From NCBI GenBank assembly GCA_964546585.1, contig CAZJKE010000034.1, positions 1 through 21,972 of the forward strand: a stretch of DNA of 21,972 nucleotides, in the 5' to 3' direction. This stretch comes from CAZJKE01 sp964546585. Its GTDB lineage: Bacteria > Planctomycetota > Phycisphaerae > Phycisphaerales > SM1A02. Under the pieces are notes generated by a model, which saw only the letters and a list, made by a program, of their open reading frames with translations, made no database searches and was not told the origin of the DNA. The translations under genes and the position numbers were made by a program. Positions 8,585-16,284 of this stretch are shown here, in pieces (position 1 is the stretch's first letter; each line of letters begins with the position of its first letter).

Positions 8585-9445
8585 ATGAGCGGTTCAATGC
8601 ACACTTCGTCGATGATTCACCCGACAGCCGTCATCGATTCCACGGCGGAGTTGGGCGATGATGTGGTTGTCGGCCCGGGATGCGTCATTGGTCCGCGGGT
8701 GCGCATTGGCTCGGGCAGCGAACTGCTGAATCATGTGGCGATCCAGTCAGACACAACAATTGGCTCCAACAACCGTTTCTATCCATTCTGCGTTGTGGGT
8801 GCCGATCCTCAGGACAAGAAGTTCAATGGCGAGCGGACGACGCTGTCCATCGGCGATGACAACCTCATTCGCGAGCATGTCACTATTCACCGTGGTACCG
8901 GAAACGGCGGCGGGGAAACCGTCATCGGCGACGACAATCTCTTGATGGTTGGCGCGCATGTCGCCCACGACTGCCGTCTCGGTGATGACATCGTTATCGC
9001 CAATCAGGTCATGCTCGCAGGGCATATTGTCATTGATGATGGAGCGAGTATTGGCGGTGGGGCCGGAGTCCACCACTTTGCCACCATCGGCAAGTGTTCA
9101 TTTGTTGCCGGTCTTGCTCGTGTCACTCGTGATGTGCCACCATTCATGCTCGTCGAAGGTCAACCCGCCGAAGTGCGGAGTGCAAATGTCATTGCCATGC
9201 GGCGGCGTGGGTATGCGCCTCAGGAAGTTGAGGCAATCAAGGAAGCGTACAAGCGACTGTTTCGGGATAACGGCGGCGCGATGCTTGATCGCGTAGAAAC
9301 ATTACTTTCCGAGTGCTCCGGGAGCAACGCCATCGCGCATCTTTGCCAGTCGATCAAATTGTCAAGCGAGGGGCGACATGGCCGTGGGCGTGAAGCCATG
9401 CGAGAAGACGACAAGTGGAAGGCTGCGAGTCAACCTGCCGGCTGA
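8585..9445 (+). CDS. lpxA: UDP-N-acetylglucosamine acyltransferase
   Basis: First enzyme of lipid A synthesis. It transfers a 3-hydroxyacyl group from ACP to the 3-OH of UDP-GlcNAc in the cytoplasm. The 286 residues begin with MIHPTAVIDSTAELG (10-24) and continue as hexapeptide beta-helix; NLLMVGAHVAHDCRLG (118-133) holds catalytic His128, equivalent to E. coli His125. GVHHFATIG and the C-terminal helical domain (AMRRRGYAPQEVEAIKEAYK) are present. The tail after ~255 is a hydrophilic extension of about 30 residues. The ATG at 8585 has AGGA five bases upstream and sits one base after the fabZ stop, indicating coupling. An ATG at 8567 lies inside lpxC/fabZ and is less likely. It is the last gene of the cluster; lpxB is not adjacent, unlike in enterobacteria. 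Confidence 0.95.
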   Translation: MSGSMHTSSMIHPTAVIDSTAELGDDVVVGPGCVIGPRVRIGSGSELLNHVAIQSDTTIGSNNRFYPFCVVGADPQDKKFNGERTTLSIGDDNLIREHVTIHRGTGNGGGETVIGDDNLLMVGAHVAHDCRLGDDIVIANQVMLAGHIVIDDGASIGGGAGVHHFATIGKCSFVAGLARVTRDVPPFMLVEGQPAEVRSANVIAMRRRGYAPQEVEAIKEAYKRLFRDNGGAMLDRVETLLSECSGSNAIAHLCQSIKLSSEGRHGRGREAMREDDKWKAASQPAG

Positions 9446-9804
9446 GGGCGCATTACTCCTCGTCGTCCTTTTCTACTTCGTCGTCGCCGAGTAAATACCG
9501 CTCGAACACATCGTCGTCGTCATCAACGAGATCGTCATCCTCTTCCTCCTCGCTGGTTGTGGCGTCGTCTTCGTCGTCATCCTCTTCATCCCACTCGCTA
9601 CAGAGGGCGGAGCTTGAGATGGGAGGTACGGTGATGACCGCGGTCGCCTCGTGCATGAGGGCGAAGTTGCCGGAGTCGAATGCGAATCCAGCGGAAGGGG
9701 GCAGCTCGTGCAGCGTGTCCAAGCGTGTCGCCACGGGCGTATGTGTCCTCTTTTTGGAGGAAGTTGTCAAGGGGATCCCCCACCTCAATCGCCCGATTCT
9801 CCAA

Positions 9805-9970
9805 GGGGTCACACCCGGGGTCACACCCGGGGTNNNNNNNNNNNNNNNNNNNNNNNNNNNNNNNNNNNNNNNNNNNNNNNNNNNNNNNNNNNNNNNNNNN
9901 NNNNNNNNNNNNNNNNNNNNNNNNNNNNNNNNNGGGGTCACACCCGGGGTCACACCCGGGGTGTGACCCC
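9805..9970. repeat. Tandem 12-bp GGGGTCACACCC array ending in an inverted copy, interrupted by an assembly gap
   Basis: Two full units plus five bases (9805-9833) lie left of the gap, and two full units (9934-9957) right of it. The array closes with GGGGTGTGACCCC (9958-9970), the reverse complement of the unit extended by one base. Units 9946-9957 and 9959-9970 form a perfect inverted repeat around one G. Each unit can also fold as GGGT-CAC-ACCC. The copy number is unknown because 100 N replace the centre. The same unit occurs at 21954-21972. It resembles REP-like palindromic elements in form; no transposase is in the window. Confidence 0.85.
9834..9933. other. Assembly gap of exactly 100 N
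   Basis: The run is exactly 100 N and is flanked on both sides by the same 12-bp repeat, so it is a conventional placeholder of unknown true length, not measured sequence. If the missing part is only repeat, its length must be 7 plus a multiple of 12. Confidence 0.95.
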
Positions 9971-10104
9971 CTCGGCGGGAACGGCCGATAATCTGCGTCC
10001 TGTTCACGCAAATAGCGGGTCCCTTGAAAACACCGCTTCAGGAAGGCCATTCTCCTGCCGACAGTCCGAGAAGGAGGCAATTGGCTCCTTCGCAGTTCGT
10101 TTTC

Positions 10105-10533
10105 ATGCCCATGCAGACCGGAATCACCCACGCAGGTGCCCACCACCCGAGCGATCGTCGCACGGGGCGTGTCCTATGGCTGCTTGCGGGCATCACCGTC
10201 CTGAGCCTCGCTGATCTTCTCCTGACACTCACTTACATGATGTCCGTGGGCATGAATGAGGGAAATCCGATCGCTGCCTGGATCGTGACCGCCACCCAGT
10301 CACCCTGGGCGCTGGCCATGTACAAGTTGGTCACCGTAACCATCTGCGTCGGGCTTCTGTACAGGGTCCGGCACCAAAGGGTGGGGGAACTGGCTGCGTG
10401 GTGTTCGCTCCTGATCCTCGTAGCCCTGTCCGTGTGGTGGAATCAGTACGCCCGCTATCAACCGCTCTTGCCGCGAGGTGAAGTACTTGTGATGGCCGGC
10501 CCAGATCTGAATCACACCTCTTCCCTGCAGTAA
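10105..10533 (+). CDS. Small membrane protein, DUF5658-like
   Basis: About 142 residues with three predicted membrane segments: VLWLLAGITVLSLADLLLTL (~23-42), ALAMYKLVTVTICVGLLYRV (~69-88) and LAAWCSLLILVALSVWW (~96-112). The Asp in LSLADLLLTLTYM and the NEGNPIAAWIV and YKLVTV motifs resemble the DUF5658 family of integral membrane proteins of unknown function. The start is uncertain. ATG 10105 is the simplest, but AAGGAGG at 10071-10077 lies only three bases before an in-frame TTG (10081), and the frame is open back to TTG 10024. It is divergent from the disrupted gene on the left and followed after 25 bp by a lipoprotein gene. Confidence 0.6.
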   Translation: MPMQTGITHAGAHHPSDRRTGRVLWLLAGITVLSLADLLLTLTYMMSVGMNEGNPIAAWIVTATQSPWALAMYKLVTVTICVGLLYRVRHQRVGELAAWCSLLILVALSVWWNQYARYQPLLPRGEVLVMAGPDLNHTSSLQ

Positions 10534-10558
10534 CAGGCGGTCTGCTACAGTACCGTCG

Positions 10559-11020
10559 ATGATGCGAACGACCGCATGTTTGCTCGGTATCGCCGCCATG
10601 TTGGCGGGAGGATGCGGGCTGCGTCCACCGATTGCAACCTACTCGGGCTCCCGCGTCGTGGAGTCGACGCCACAGGCCATCGCCATTGAGGTTGAGCTCG
10701 AGTTGTCCAACGACAACAACAATTCGATTGAACTTCGGGAATTCATCTACTCCGTCACAGCCAACGGGCGACATGTCTACGAGGGTCGTCAAGCTGCGGA
10801 ACGTACGCTTCCTCGGCGATCAATCGTCCACGCCTCCATCCCTCTGGTCATTCGCCGCGATGAAATGCCCCAATCAGGCGACGTCGACTGGCGGCTGTCG
10901 GGAAGTCTGGGCTATGTGGCCCCGGGTGCTTTCGCCGAGACGCTGCTGGACATTCGGATCTGGCAACCGACAACGGCGATCTCCGCAGCAGACACGACCG
11001 CCATTCCGTCAGCGAACTAG
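10559..11020 (+). CDS. Predicted lipoprotein with a WHy/LEA type 2-like domain
   Basis: 153 aa. The N-terminus MMRTTACLLGIAAMLAGGC is a lipoprotein signal with Cys19 as the likely lipidation site; LAGGC is a slightly non-standard lipobox. The rest, AIAIEVELELSNDNNNSIEL, then REFIYSVTANGRHVYEG and a return strand (SIVHASIPLVIRRD), follows the pattern of a LEA type 2/WHy beta-sandwich. In that family an NPN-type turn is followed by a strand pair and a v-x-G segment. Members in bacteria are periplasmic or outer-membrane-attached and of unclear role. ATG 10559 or 10562 may be used; no ribosome site is seen and TACAGT (10546-10551) is the only -10-like hexamer upstream. The 114 bp to pilT suggest it is not tightly coupled to the pilus operon. 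Confidence 0.65.
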   Translation: MMRTTACLLGIAAMLAGGCGLRPPIATYSGSRVVESTPQAIAIEVELELSNDNNNSIELREFIYSVTANGRHVYEGRQAAERTLPRRSIVHASIPLVIRRDEMPQSGDVDWRLSGSLGYVAPGAFAETLLDIRIWQPTTAISAADTTAIPSAN

Positions 11021-11134
11021 ACCGTCTGCGACGATCCCCCCTCATGGGGAGGACATGCGGCCGCACGACCGGCGTGACCGGCGTTGCCCGCCCGTGGCAA
11101 CAGTGATGCATTCAGCCTCCCAGTGGGACGGCCG

Positions 11135-12202
11135 ATGGCAGAGAATATGCCGCTGGACATTGAATCCGTCCTCTCGGAGGCCCGGTCACGGGATGCCTCC
11201 GACATTCACCTCGTAGCCGGGGAGCCGCCCATCCTGCGGGTCCACACTCAATTGCTTCGCATGAATAGTGCGCCCGTCTCCGAACAGGAGCTCCATGCGC
11301 TCGCATCCTCGATGCTCGATGATGACCAACGGGATCGCTTCGCAACCGAGCAGGATGTGGATCTGGCGTGGACCTCCGGCGATGCGCGGTATCGGGTCAA
11401 CGCGCATTGGCAAAGCGGTACGCCAGCGTTCGCGCTGCGAAGTGTGCGCACAACCGTCCCGGCCCTTGCCGATCTTGGCCTTCCCGAGGCGATTGGGCCG
11501 CTGGCGGACCTTCCACGCGGGCTGATCCTCGTTACCGGCGACACGGGCTCGGGCAAGTCAACCACGCTGGCGGCGATGATTGATCGGATCAACCGCGAAC
11601 AGAGCAGGCACATTATCACGCTGGAAGATCCGGTTGAATACACATTCTGTTCCGACCGGTGCCTGATTGAGCAACGGGAACTGGGCCGCGACATGCCCAG
11701 TTTCGCCTCGGGCCTGCGACACGCGCTGCGGCAGGATCCCGATGTGATTCTGGTCGGCGAAATGCGCGACCTGGAAACCACATCATTGGCGATCTCGGCC
11801 GCGGAAACCGGTCATCTGGTCCTGTCAACATTGCATACGGTCAACGCCGCGCAAACAGTCGAACGCATTGTGGACATGTACCCATCAACTCAGCAGGGGC
11901 AAGTGCGTTCCATGCTGGCGGACACACTCAGAGCCGTCCTCTCCCAAACGCTCCTGCCTCGAAATGGCGGCGGCATGGCGGCAGCGGTCGAAGTGTTGCT
12001 GTGCGATTCGGCAGTTCGAAACATCATCCGCGAGTCCAGAACATTTGAGATTCCGAATGTGATAGAGACCGGTGGCCGGAAGGGCATGGTGTCGCGGGAT
12101 GCTGCCATCGCCATGCTTGTGCTCAACGGTGTTGTTGAGGAGGAGGCAGCAACAGCGGCAGCCCACGATCCGACCCGATTGACGCGGAATCTTGCAGCAT
12201 AG
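11135..12202 (+). CDS. pilT: Type IV pilus retraction ATPase PilT
   Basis: Hexameric cytoplasmic ATPase that powers pilus retraction. The 355 residues match PilT, and the N-terminal domain is typical (SRDASDIHLVAGEPPILRV, 18-36). The Walker A motif GDTGSGKST is at 135-143, the Asp box at IITLEDPVEY (160-169), Walker B at DVILVGEMRD (203-212), and the His box at GHLVLSTLHT (226-235). The C-terminal AVRNIIRE (293-300) is the AIRNLIRE retraction motif with conservative changes, which argues for PilT and against the assembly ATPase PilB/GspE. ATG 11135 is chosen from the family N-terminus; in-frame TTG 11084 and ATG 11147 are alternatives and the ribosome site is weak. It heads an operon with pilC/gspF ten bases downstream. 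No pilB is in the window. Confidence 0.92.
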   Translation: MAENMPLDIESVLSEARSRDASDIHLVAGEPPILRVHTQLLRMNSAPVSEQELHALASSMLDDDQRDRFATEQDVDLAWTSGDARYRVNAHWQSGTPAFALRSVRTTVPALADLGLPEAIGPLADLPRGLILVTGDTGSGKSTTLAAMIDRINREQSRHIITLEDPVEYTFCSDRCLIEQRELGRDMPSFASGLRHALRQDPDVILVGEMRDLETTSLAISAAETGHLVLSTLHTVNAAQTVERIVDMYPSTQQGQVRSMLADTLRAVLSQTLLPRNGGGMAAAVEVLLCDSAVRNIIRESRTFEIPNVIETGGRKGMVSRDAAIAMLVLNGVVEEEAATAAAHDPTRLTRNLAA

Positions 12203-12212
12203 GAAATCACGC

Positions 12213-13445
12213 ATGCCGACCTACCGCTACGAGGTGCAAAGAGATGGTGGCGAGTTGGCAATCGGTGACTTGGCTGCTGCATCAGTCACGGCGGCAGCCG
12301 GCGTGTTGCGAGAACAAGGCGGCCGGATCATTCGCATTACGCCACAGCGGCGAAGCGGCGTGTCGATCGGCAAACGAGTGCGTGCGATCCTGCTTGCAGG
12401 GTCAGGGCCGACCAAGGCCGATGTTCTCGATTTCACAACACAACTTGCCGTCATGATCCGCGCCGGAATCAGCCTTCATGCCGCGATTGACGGAATCGCA
12501 TCACAGGTGAAGACCGACAAGTTCCGGCACGTCCTTCTTGCCATCAAGGGAGAACTGGAGGCCGGCGCACCTTTCTCGGAGGCGATTGCATCACATCCGC
12601 GACTCTTCAACCCTCTCTATGTCAACATGGTCCGCGCATCGGAGATGTCCGGCGCGTTCGGCCGCATGCTTGATCGGATCGCCGCAATCATCGCCAGGCA
12701 GATCGAGACGCGGAAGATGGTGATTGGTGCCAGTTTGTATCCCATGGTGATTGGCATGCTTGCCACCACTGTGACGATCTTCCTTCTTACCTTTGTCTTG
12801 CCGAGATTTGCCGGTGTATTCGCTGGCAAGGAGGCGCTTCTTCCGTGGCCGACCATCTTCCTGATGGCGCTCAGTGGATGGATGGAAGTCTGGTGGTGGA
12901 CGATTCCATTGGCAATGGTCGCCGTGGCGACCGGTACCCTGATCGCCAGCAGGACTGAACAAGGTGGAAGTTTCCTGGACAGGTGGAAACTGAGGCTGCC
13001 TGTGTTTCGCCGGATGCTCCGAGCCCTCTACATCAATCGTTCATTGCAGACACTCGGTGAACTGCTGAACGCCGGCGTTCCTCTTGTCAACGCCCTTCGT
13101 GTTACTGGCGACATCACGGGGAACCGCCGGTACCGCGAACTATGGCATGGTGTCGGGGAAGGAGTTCGTGAAGGTCGCCGGATCAATGAGATCCTGAGCG
13201 AAACACCGCTGCTTCCACGACCAGTCGTGCAGATGATTGCGGCGGGCGAAGAGTCCGGGCGGCTTGGCGACGTCCTTGAAGAGATCTCAGAGTACTACGA
13301 TCGCGTGCTCCGAGATGCGATCAAGACATTCACCAGTCTGTTGGAGCCGTTGATGATTGTCGTGATGGGTATGCTGGTTGGTTTCATTGCGATGGCGATC
13401 ATCCTGCCGATCTTCAAGATGAGCTCGGTGGTGACGGGGGGATGA
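12213..13445 (+). CDS. pilC: PilC/GspF inner-membrane platform protein
   Basis: Platform protein of type IV pilus or type II secretion machines, 410 aa as usual. It begins with the PilC/GspF-type MPTYRYEVQRDGGE. Two homologous T2SSF cytoplasmic domains are visible: DFTTQLAVMIRAGISLHAAI (73-92) and NRSLQTLGELLNAGVPLVNA (275-294), each followed by a helical bundle (for example AAGEESGRLGDVLEEISEYY in the second). Membrane segments are near 172-200 (VTIFLLTFVLPRFAGVF), 213-245 and the C-terminus (MIVVMGMLVGFIAMAIILPIF). ATG 12213 follows AGGA at 12201-12204. Placed between pilT and minor pilin-like genes, it probably belongs to a pilus; a secretion pseudopilus is the alternative. Its stop overlaps the next start as ATGA. 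Confidence 0.92.
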   Translation: MPTYRYEVQRDGGELAIGDLAAASVTAAAGVLREQGGRIIRITPQRRSGVSIGKRVRAILLAGSGPTKADVLDFTTQLAVMIRAGISLHAAIDGIASQVKTDKFRHVLLAIKGELEAGAPFSEAIASHPRLFNPLYVNMVRASEMSGAFGRMLDRIAAIIARQIETRKMVIGASLYPMVIGMLATTVTIFLLTFVLPRFAGVFAGKEALLPWPTIFLMALSGWMEVWWWTIPLAMVAVATGTLIASRTEQGGSFLDRWKLRLPVFRRMLRALYINRSLQTLGELLNAGVPLVNALRVTGDITGNRRYRELWHGVGEGVREGRRINEILSETPLLPRPVVQMIAAGEESGRLGDVLEEISEYYDRVLRDAIKTFTSLLEPLMIVVMGMLVGFIAMAIILPIFKMSSVVTGG

Positions 13446-13954
13446 TGCGAAACGGTGCTCCAATCAGGCGGGGATTCTGGCTTGTCGAAACTGCAGGTGC
13501 TATTGCCGTAATCGGTGTCGGCATCGTCGCGATGATGTCGTCGCATCAAGCGTGGCATGTGCAAGCTGCTACGGCAGACAGGCTTGCAACCGGCATGCGG
13601 CTTGCAGGCGAGATCCGGGAGTATTCGCTGCTGCTTTCGTCCAACGACCCGGTCACCGGAACCGCGATTTGGGGAACGGAGCCGGGCGAATCGTTGCCAT
13701 GGGATGCCGACGATCTCGATGATCTGGACGACGCGTTGTTCGCAGCGGATCTCGGAACCGGCCCCATTGATGCAACCGGCAGCGTGATTCCAGGAATGGA
13801 TGGCTGGTCGCAACAGGTCACAGTGTCCTGCGTCGATCCATTCAATATCACTGCGATAGTGGGAGACGGGTCATCTCAGACCATGCGGGTGGAAGTTTCT
13901 GCAAGTCTGAACGGAAACGAACTTGCGAGGTTGTCATGGACCATGTCCCCCTGA
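13442..13954 (+). CDS. Type IV pilin-like / pseudopilin protein (PilV- or GspI-like)
   Basis: 170 aa with a class III prepilin signal: RRG cleaved before FWLVETAGAIAVIGVGIVAM, with Gly at -1 (residue 11), Phe +1 and Glu +5 (residue 16), then the hydrophobic N-terminal helix. The globular part has an acidic stretch DADDLDDLDDALF and beta-strand segments to the end. Length, position and the single long N-terminal helix resemble PilV/GspI-type minor pilins, but I cannot assign the exact subtype. It is coupled to pilC by an ATGA overlap and overlaps the next gene by 19 bp, so the proteins are probably made in proportion. A prepilin peptidase (PilD) would be required and is not in the window. Confidence 0.7.
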   Translation: MMRNGAPIRRGFWLVETAGAIAVIGVGIVAMMSSHQAWHVQAATADRLATGMRLAGEIREYSLLLSSNDPVTGTAIWGTEPGESLPWDADDLDDLDDALFAADLGTGPIDATGSVIPGMDGWSQQVTVSCVDPFNITAIVGDGSSQTMRVEVSASLNGNELARLSWTMSP

Positions 13955-16284
13955 GACATGGGTGGGCCACCGTTCCAGCGTTACTCGCGCTGGGGGTAAT
14001 CTCATCAATCACCGCTGCAATTGCATCGGTTGCGTGGACCAATCTCCGAAGCGCCAGCGCAGTCATGGGGATCACAACCTCGCAAGCCGCGGCCGAGACC
14101 GGACTGTCTTTCGGCGCGGCACGACTGCAGTCCGAGTCGGCGAGGTTTGTGATTGACAGGGGCGTGATCGACGAGGAGCTGGCAGAGCGACTCTGGCTCG
14201 GGACATGGACAAGCGATGACGGACAGATTGCCATTCTTGATCCGAACGGCTATGTGATTGCAACTCCAAGCGGCATCGGCATGGTTCACGCGATCCTCGA
14301 TGCGCACGATCAGGCAGACCAACACGCAATCGAGATTGAAACATCCGACGCGTCGCTACCCACAATGTCCAATGGCGGCAATCGGCTGGATGTGAAGCCC
14401 ATACCACTTGGGCCGGAAACCGACGCGGCGGTTTTTCGACTGGCCTATCAATTCGTTGCTGGCACCACCCGAGTACGAGTACAGAGCACAGGCATCTCCG
14501 GTGGAGTGGAACGAACTGTTTCAATGGAGTACGACCTCGACAAACGGATCGACTATGCGATTGTCGCCATGTCTCGAATCATGATCGGCAGCAATGTGCT
14601 GGTTGAGGGGCCGATCGGTACTCGGTACGGGATCACTGCCGGGGAACTTGAAGGTGAACATGCGGATCCGATCGTCATGCGAAGCGACTTCGTGGACATT
14701 GGCGGCGGCGTGCTCGATGTGCAGTTGGCTGATTTACAAGCCGCCATCGCATCGAGCGATGTAGATGGCGACAATCGGCTTCGTCCGGATCACCCCACGG
14801 AGGGCCCCGCCATCGCCGGTTCCTTCACGGATTATGACGGTGATCAATACATCACCGAGATGGATTTGTTCCTGTCCCACTTCGATGCTGACGGTGATGC
14901 GTCCGTTGTCTACGATGCGGCTCAGGCCGCGGATGCCGGGCACGAAGGATTGTCTCAGGAATTCGTCGAAGACATGCAGTTGGCGTTGCTGATTGACCAC
15001 GCTCGGCCGGACCGCAATGGCGATGGGTTTATCGACGACACGGATCGCCAACTTGGTTGGGACGATGGCATGCTTGGCGTCGCGGATCGTTACTCGAAGG
15101 TCGATGGATCGCTGGCTCTGGCTATTGGCGTTACTGACTGGGAATCACAGTTGGGTGCTTCATGGCAGAGTGTTGTGAGCGGCCCACTTGATCCAGAATT
15201 CGGCGAATCGGCATCTCGTTTCAGCGTTCCGGAGACGGAACTGGCTGAATTGACGACGGACATGTTTGCCGGCGCGCAGAGTTGGTTCGAGTCGGAGGCC
15301 AGTGGCGGAATGCCATTCGGGGACGAATCGACCGGGCAGGTTGCTTCGGGCATTCTTGGCGGTGGGACCTTTACTCCCGCAGGTGGTGGTGGGTGGGAGG
15401 ACATGCCGTGGCAGTCCAGCGGCGCATATGACTGGTTTGAGCGACCCGTGTATCGGGACATGGCGTTCAACAATGTCTCGATTCCTGCAGGTACCAATGC
15501 TGTGTTCGAGAACTGCACATTTGTCGGTGTGACCTGGATAGAGACCGAAGAGAGTGTGTCCGATCCGAACTGGAACTTTGCGGGTTCGAGAAACAGTGAC
15601 GGCACATTGCAATACCCAGGCCTTGTGGCGGAAACGGGAGGTGTGGAAGTTTCGGACACGAGAAACATGTCGAACAACCTACGTTTTCACGATTGCACAT
15701 TCCTGGGTTCGATTGCAGGGGATGTTCCGGATCAATACACGCACTGGCGAAACAAGGTGCAGGTCACCGGCCAATCGCGTTTCTTCATCGATCCGGAGGA
15801 TGTGGATTTGGCAGAGCAGGAGGATGGCGCTGCTCTTGCCGTGGTCCTTTCGGAAATGGATCCCGCAGTTCGCGAGCAGTTGTCGCGAAGTTCGCTTCTT
15901 CTGCCCGGGTGGTCTGTTGATGTAGGCGCATTCAGCAATGATGAGGCGATTGGGGTGAAACTCAATGGCACGATTGTCGCTGGGCTGCTCGACTTGCGGG
16001 GAGTCGTCGATGTTCATGGGTCGATCCTTGCGACATTCCGTCCCGTCGAAGGTGAAGGTCCACTCTTCTATGGGGGCGATACTGATGACTTCAATACGAC
16101 CATTGGGTACTTCGGCCCCGAGGATGGGGACGGCGAGGGCGAAAATACGTCTGGGCAGTCATTCGAGGGTTTCGGTCGCATCTCCCTGCGAGCGAACCCG
16201 GATGCCGCATTGCCCGATGGCGTTCCGTGGCCGGTATCGGCAGTGGCTGCTGCTGGAAGTTATGTCGAGGGCAGTTCCGAATGA
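13936..16284 (+). CDS. Very large PilX/GspK-like minor pilin with EF-hand loops and a beta-helix-like region
   Basis: 782 aa. The N-terminus (RHGWATVPALLALGVISSIT) is a pilin-like helix after a Gly-9 site but lacks Glu+5, as GspK and PilX-type tip proteins can; SQAAAETGLSFGAARL matches the AAEAGL region of PilX. Four calcium-loop-like motifs lie in the middle: DVDGDNRLRPDH (275-286), DYDGDQYITEMD (299-310), DADGDASVVYD (317-327) and DRNGDGFIDDTD (359-370). The first, second and fourth fit the EF-hand/dockerin spacing and the third is imperfect. A Gly/Ser-rich linker (~470-490) is followed by FENCTFVGVTW (524-534) and FHDCTFLGSIAG (584-595), repeats of a kind seen in parallel beta-helices. A further Asp/Glu/Gly-rich segment (~725-740) precedes the end. 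Start ATG 13936 has GAGG five bases upstream. Overlaps on both sides tie it to two pseudopilins. Likely a pilus-tip or priming component; that is inference. Confidence 0.75.
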   Translation: MDHVPLRHGWATVPALLALGVISSITAAIASVAWTNLRSASAVMGITTSQAAAETGLSFGAARLQSESARFVIDRGVIDEELAERLWLGTWTSDDGQIAILDPNGYVIATPSGIGMVHAILDAHDQADQHAIEIETSDASLPTMSNGGNRLDVKPIPLGPETDAAVFRLAYQFVAGTTRVRVQSTGISGGVERTVSMEYDLDKRIDYAIVAMSRIMIGSNVLVEGPIGTRYGITAGELEGEHADPIVMRSDFVDIGGGVLDVQLADLQAAIASSDVDGDNRLRPDHPTEGPAIAGSFTDYDGDQYITEMDLFLSHFDADGDASVVYDAAQAADAGHEGLSQEFVEDMQLALLIDHARPDRNGDGFIDDTDRQLGWDDGMLGVADRYSKVDGSLALAIGVTDWESQLGASWQSVVSGPLDPEFGESASRFSVPETELAELTTDMFAGAQSWFESEASGGMPFGDESTGQVASGILGGGTFTPAGGGGWEDMPWQSSGAYDWFERPVYRDMAFNNVSIPAGTNAVFENCTFVGVTWIETEESVSDPNWNFAGSRNSDGTLQYPGLVAETGGVEVSDTRNMSNNLRFHDCTFLGSIAGDVPDQYTHWRNKVQVTGQSRFFIDPEDVDLAEQEDGAALAVVLSEMDPAVREQLSRSSLLLPGWSVDVGAFSNDEAIGVKLNGTIVAGLLDLRGVVDVHGSILATFRPVEGEGPLFYGGDTDDFNTTIGYFGPEDGDGEGENTSGQSFEGFGRISLRANPDAALPDGVPWPVSAVAAAGSYVEGSSE

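Larger units (their letters stand above)
9453..10050 (-). pseudogene. Unrecognised gene for a small protein with a strongly acidic tail; apparently interrupted by a repeat array and a frameshift
   Basis: I do not recognise this family. Read on the minus strand, three pieces look like coding sequence. From ATG 10050: MAFLKRCFQGTRYLREQDAD followed by YRPFPP. After the repeat array, in the same frame: ENRAIEVGDPLDNFLQKEDT then YA (to 9736). Then, shifted by one base, from 9734 to the TAA at 9453: VATRLDTLHELPPSAGFAFD onward and a tail of nearly continuous Asp/Glu (about residues 50-93 of this piece) with VFERYLLGDDEVEKDDEE at the end. The alternative frames here are Arg/His-rich and look like shadows. 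The array (9805-9970) reads as repeated Gly-Cys-Asp-Pro in this frame. If the frameshift is a sequence error, a single acidic protein may be intact apart from the repeat. Minimal alternative: a 93-aa ORF from GTG 9734 or a 67-aa one from ATG 9656. It converges on lpxA with 7 bp between stops. Confidence 0.4.

Noticed and set aside
9598..9735. Continuation of the upstream frame of the disrupted gene to a stop at 9598
   Set aside because: After 9736 this frame becomes Arg/His-rich with mixed third positions, while the shifted frame is rich in C/G third positions and leads to a long acidic tail.
9771..9780. GGGGATCCCC palindrome as an operator
   Set aside because: It lies within coding-like sequence (VGDPL) and has no second copy or promoter near it.
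9805..9970. CRISPR array
   Set aside because: The unit is 12 bp with no spacers; it is a simple tandem repeat with an inverted terminal copy.
11055..11216. Small ORF starting at ATG 11055 after a strong GGGGAGG
   Set aside because: The 53-residue product is Arg/Pro/His-rich and runs into the pilT start in another frame; the ribosome-like site may be chance or may serve a leader, but coding support is absent.
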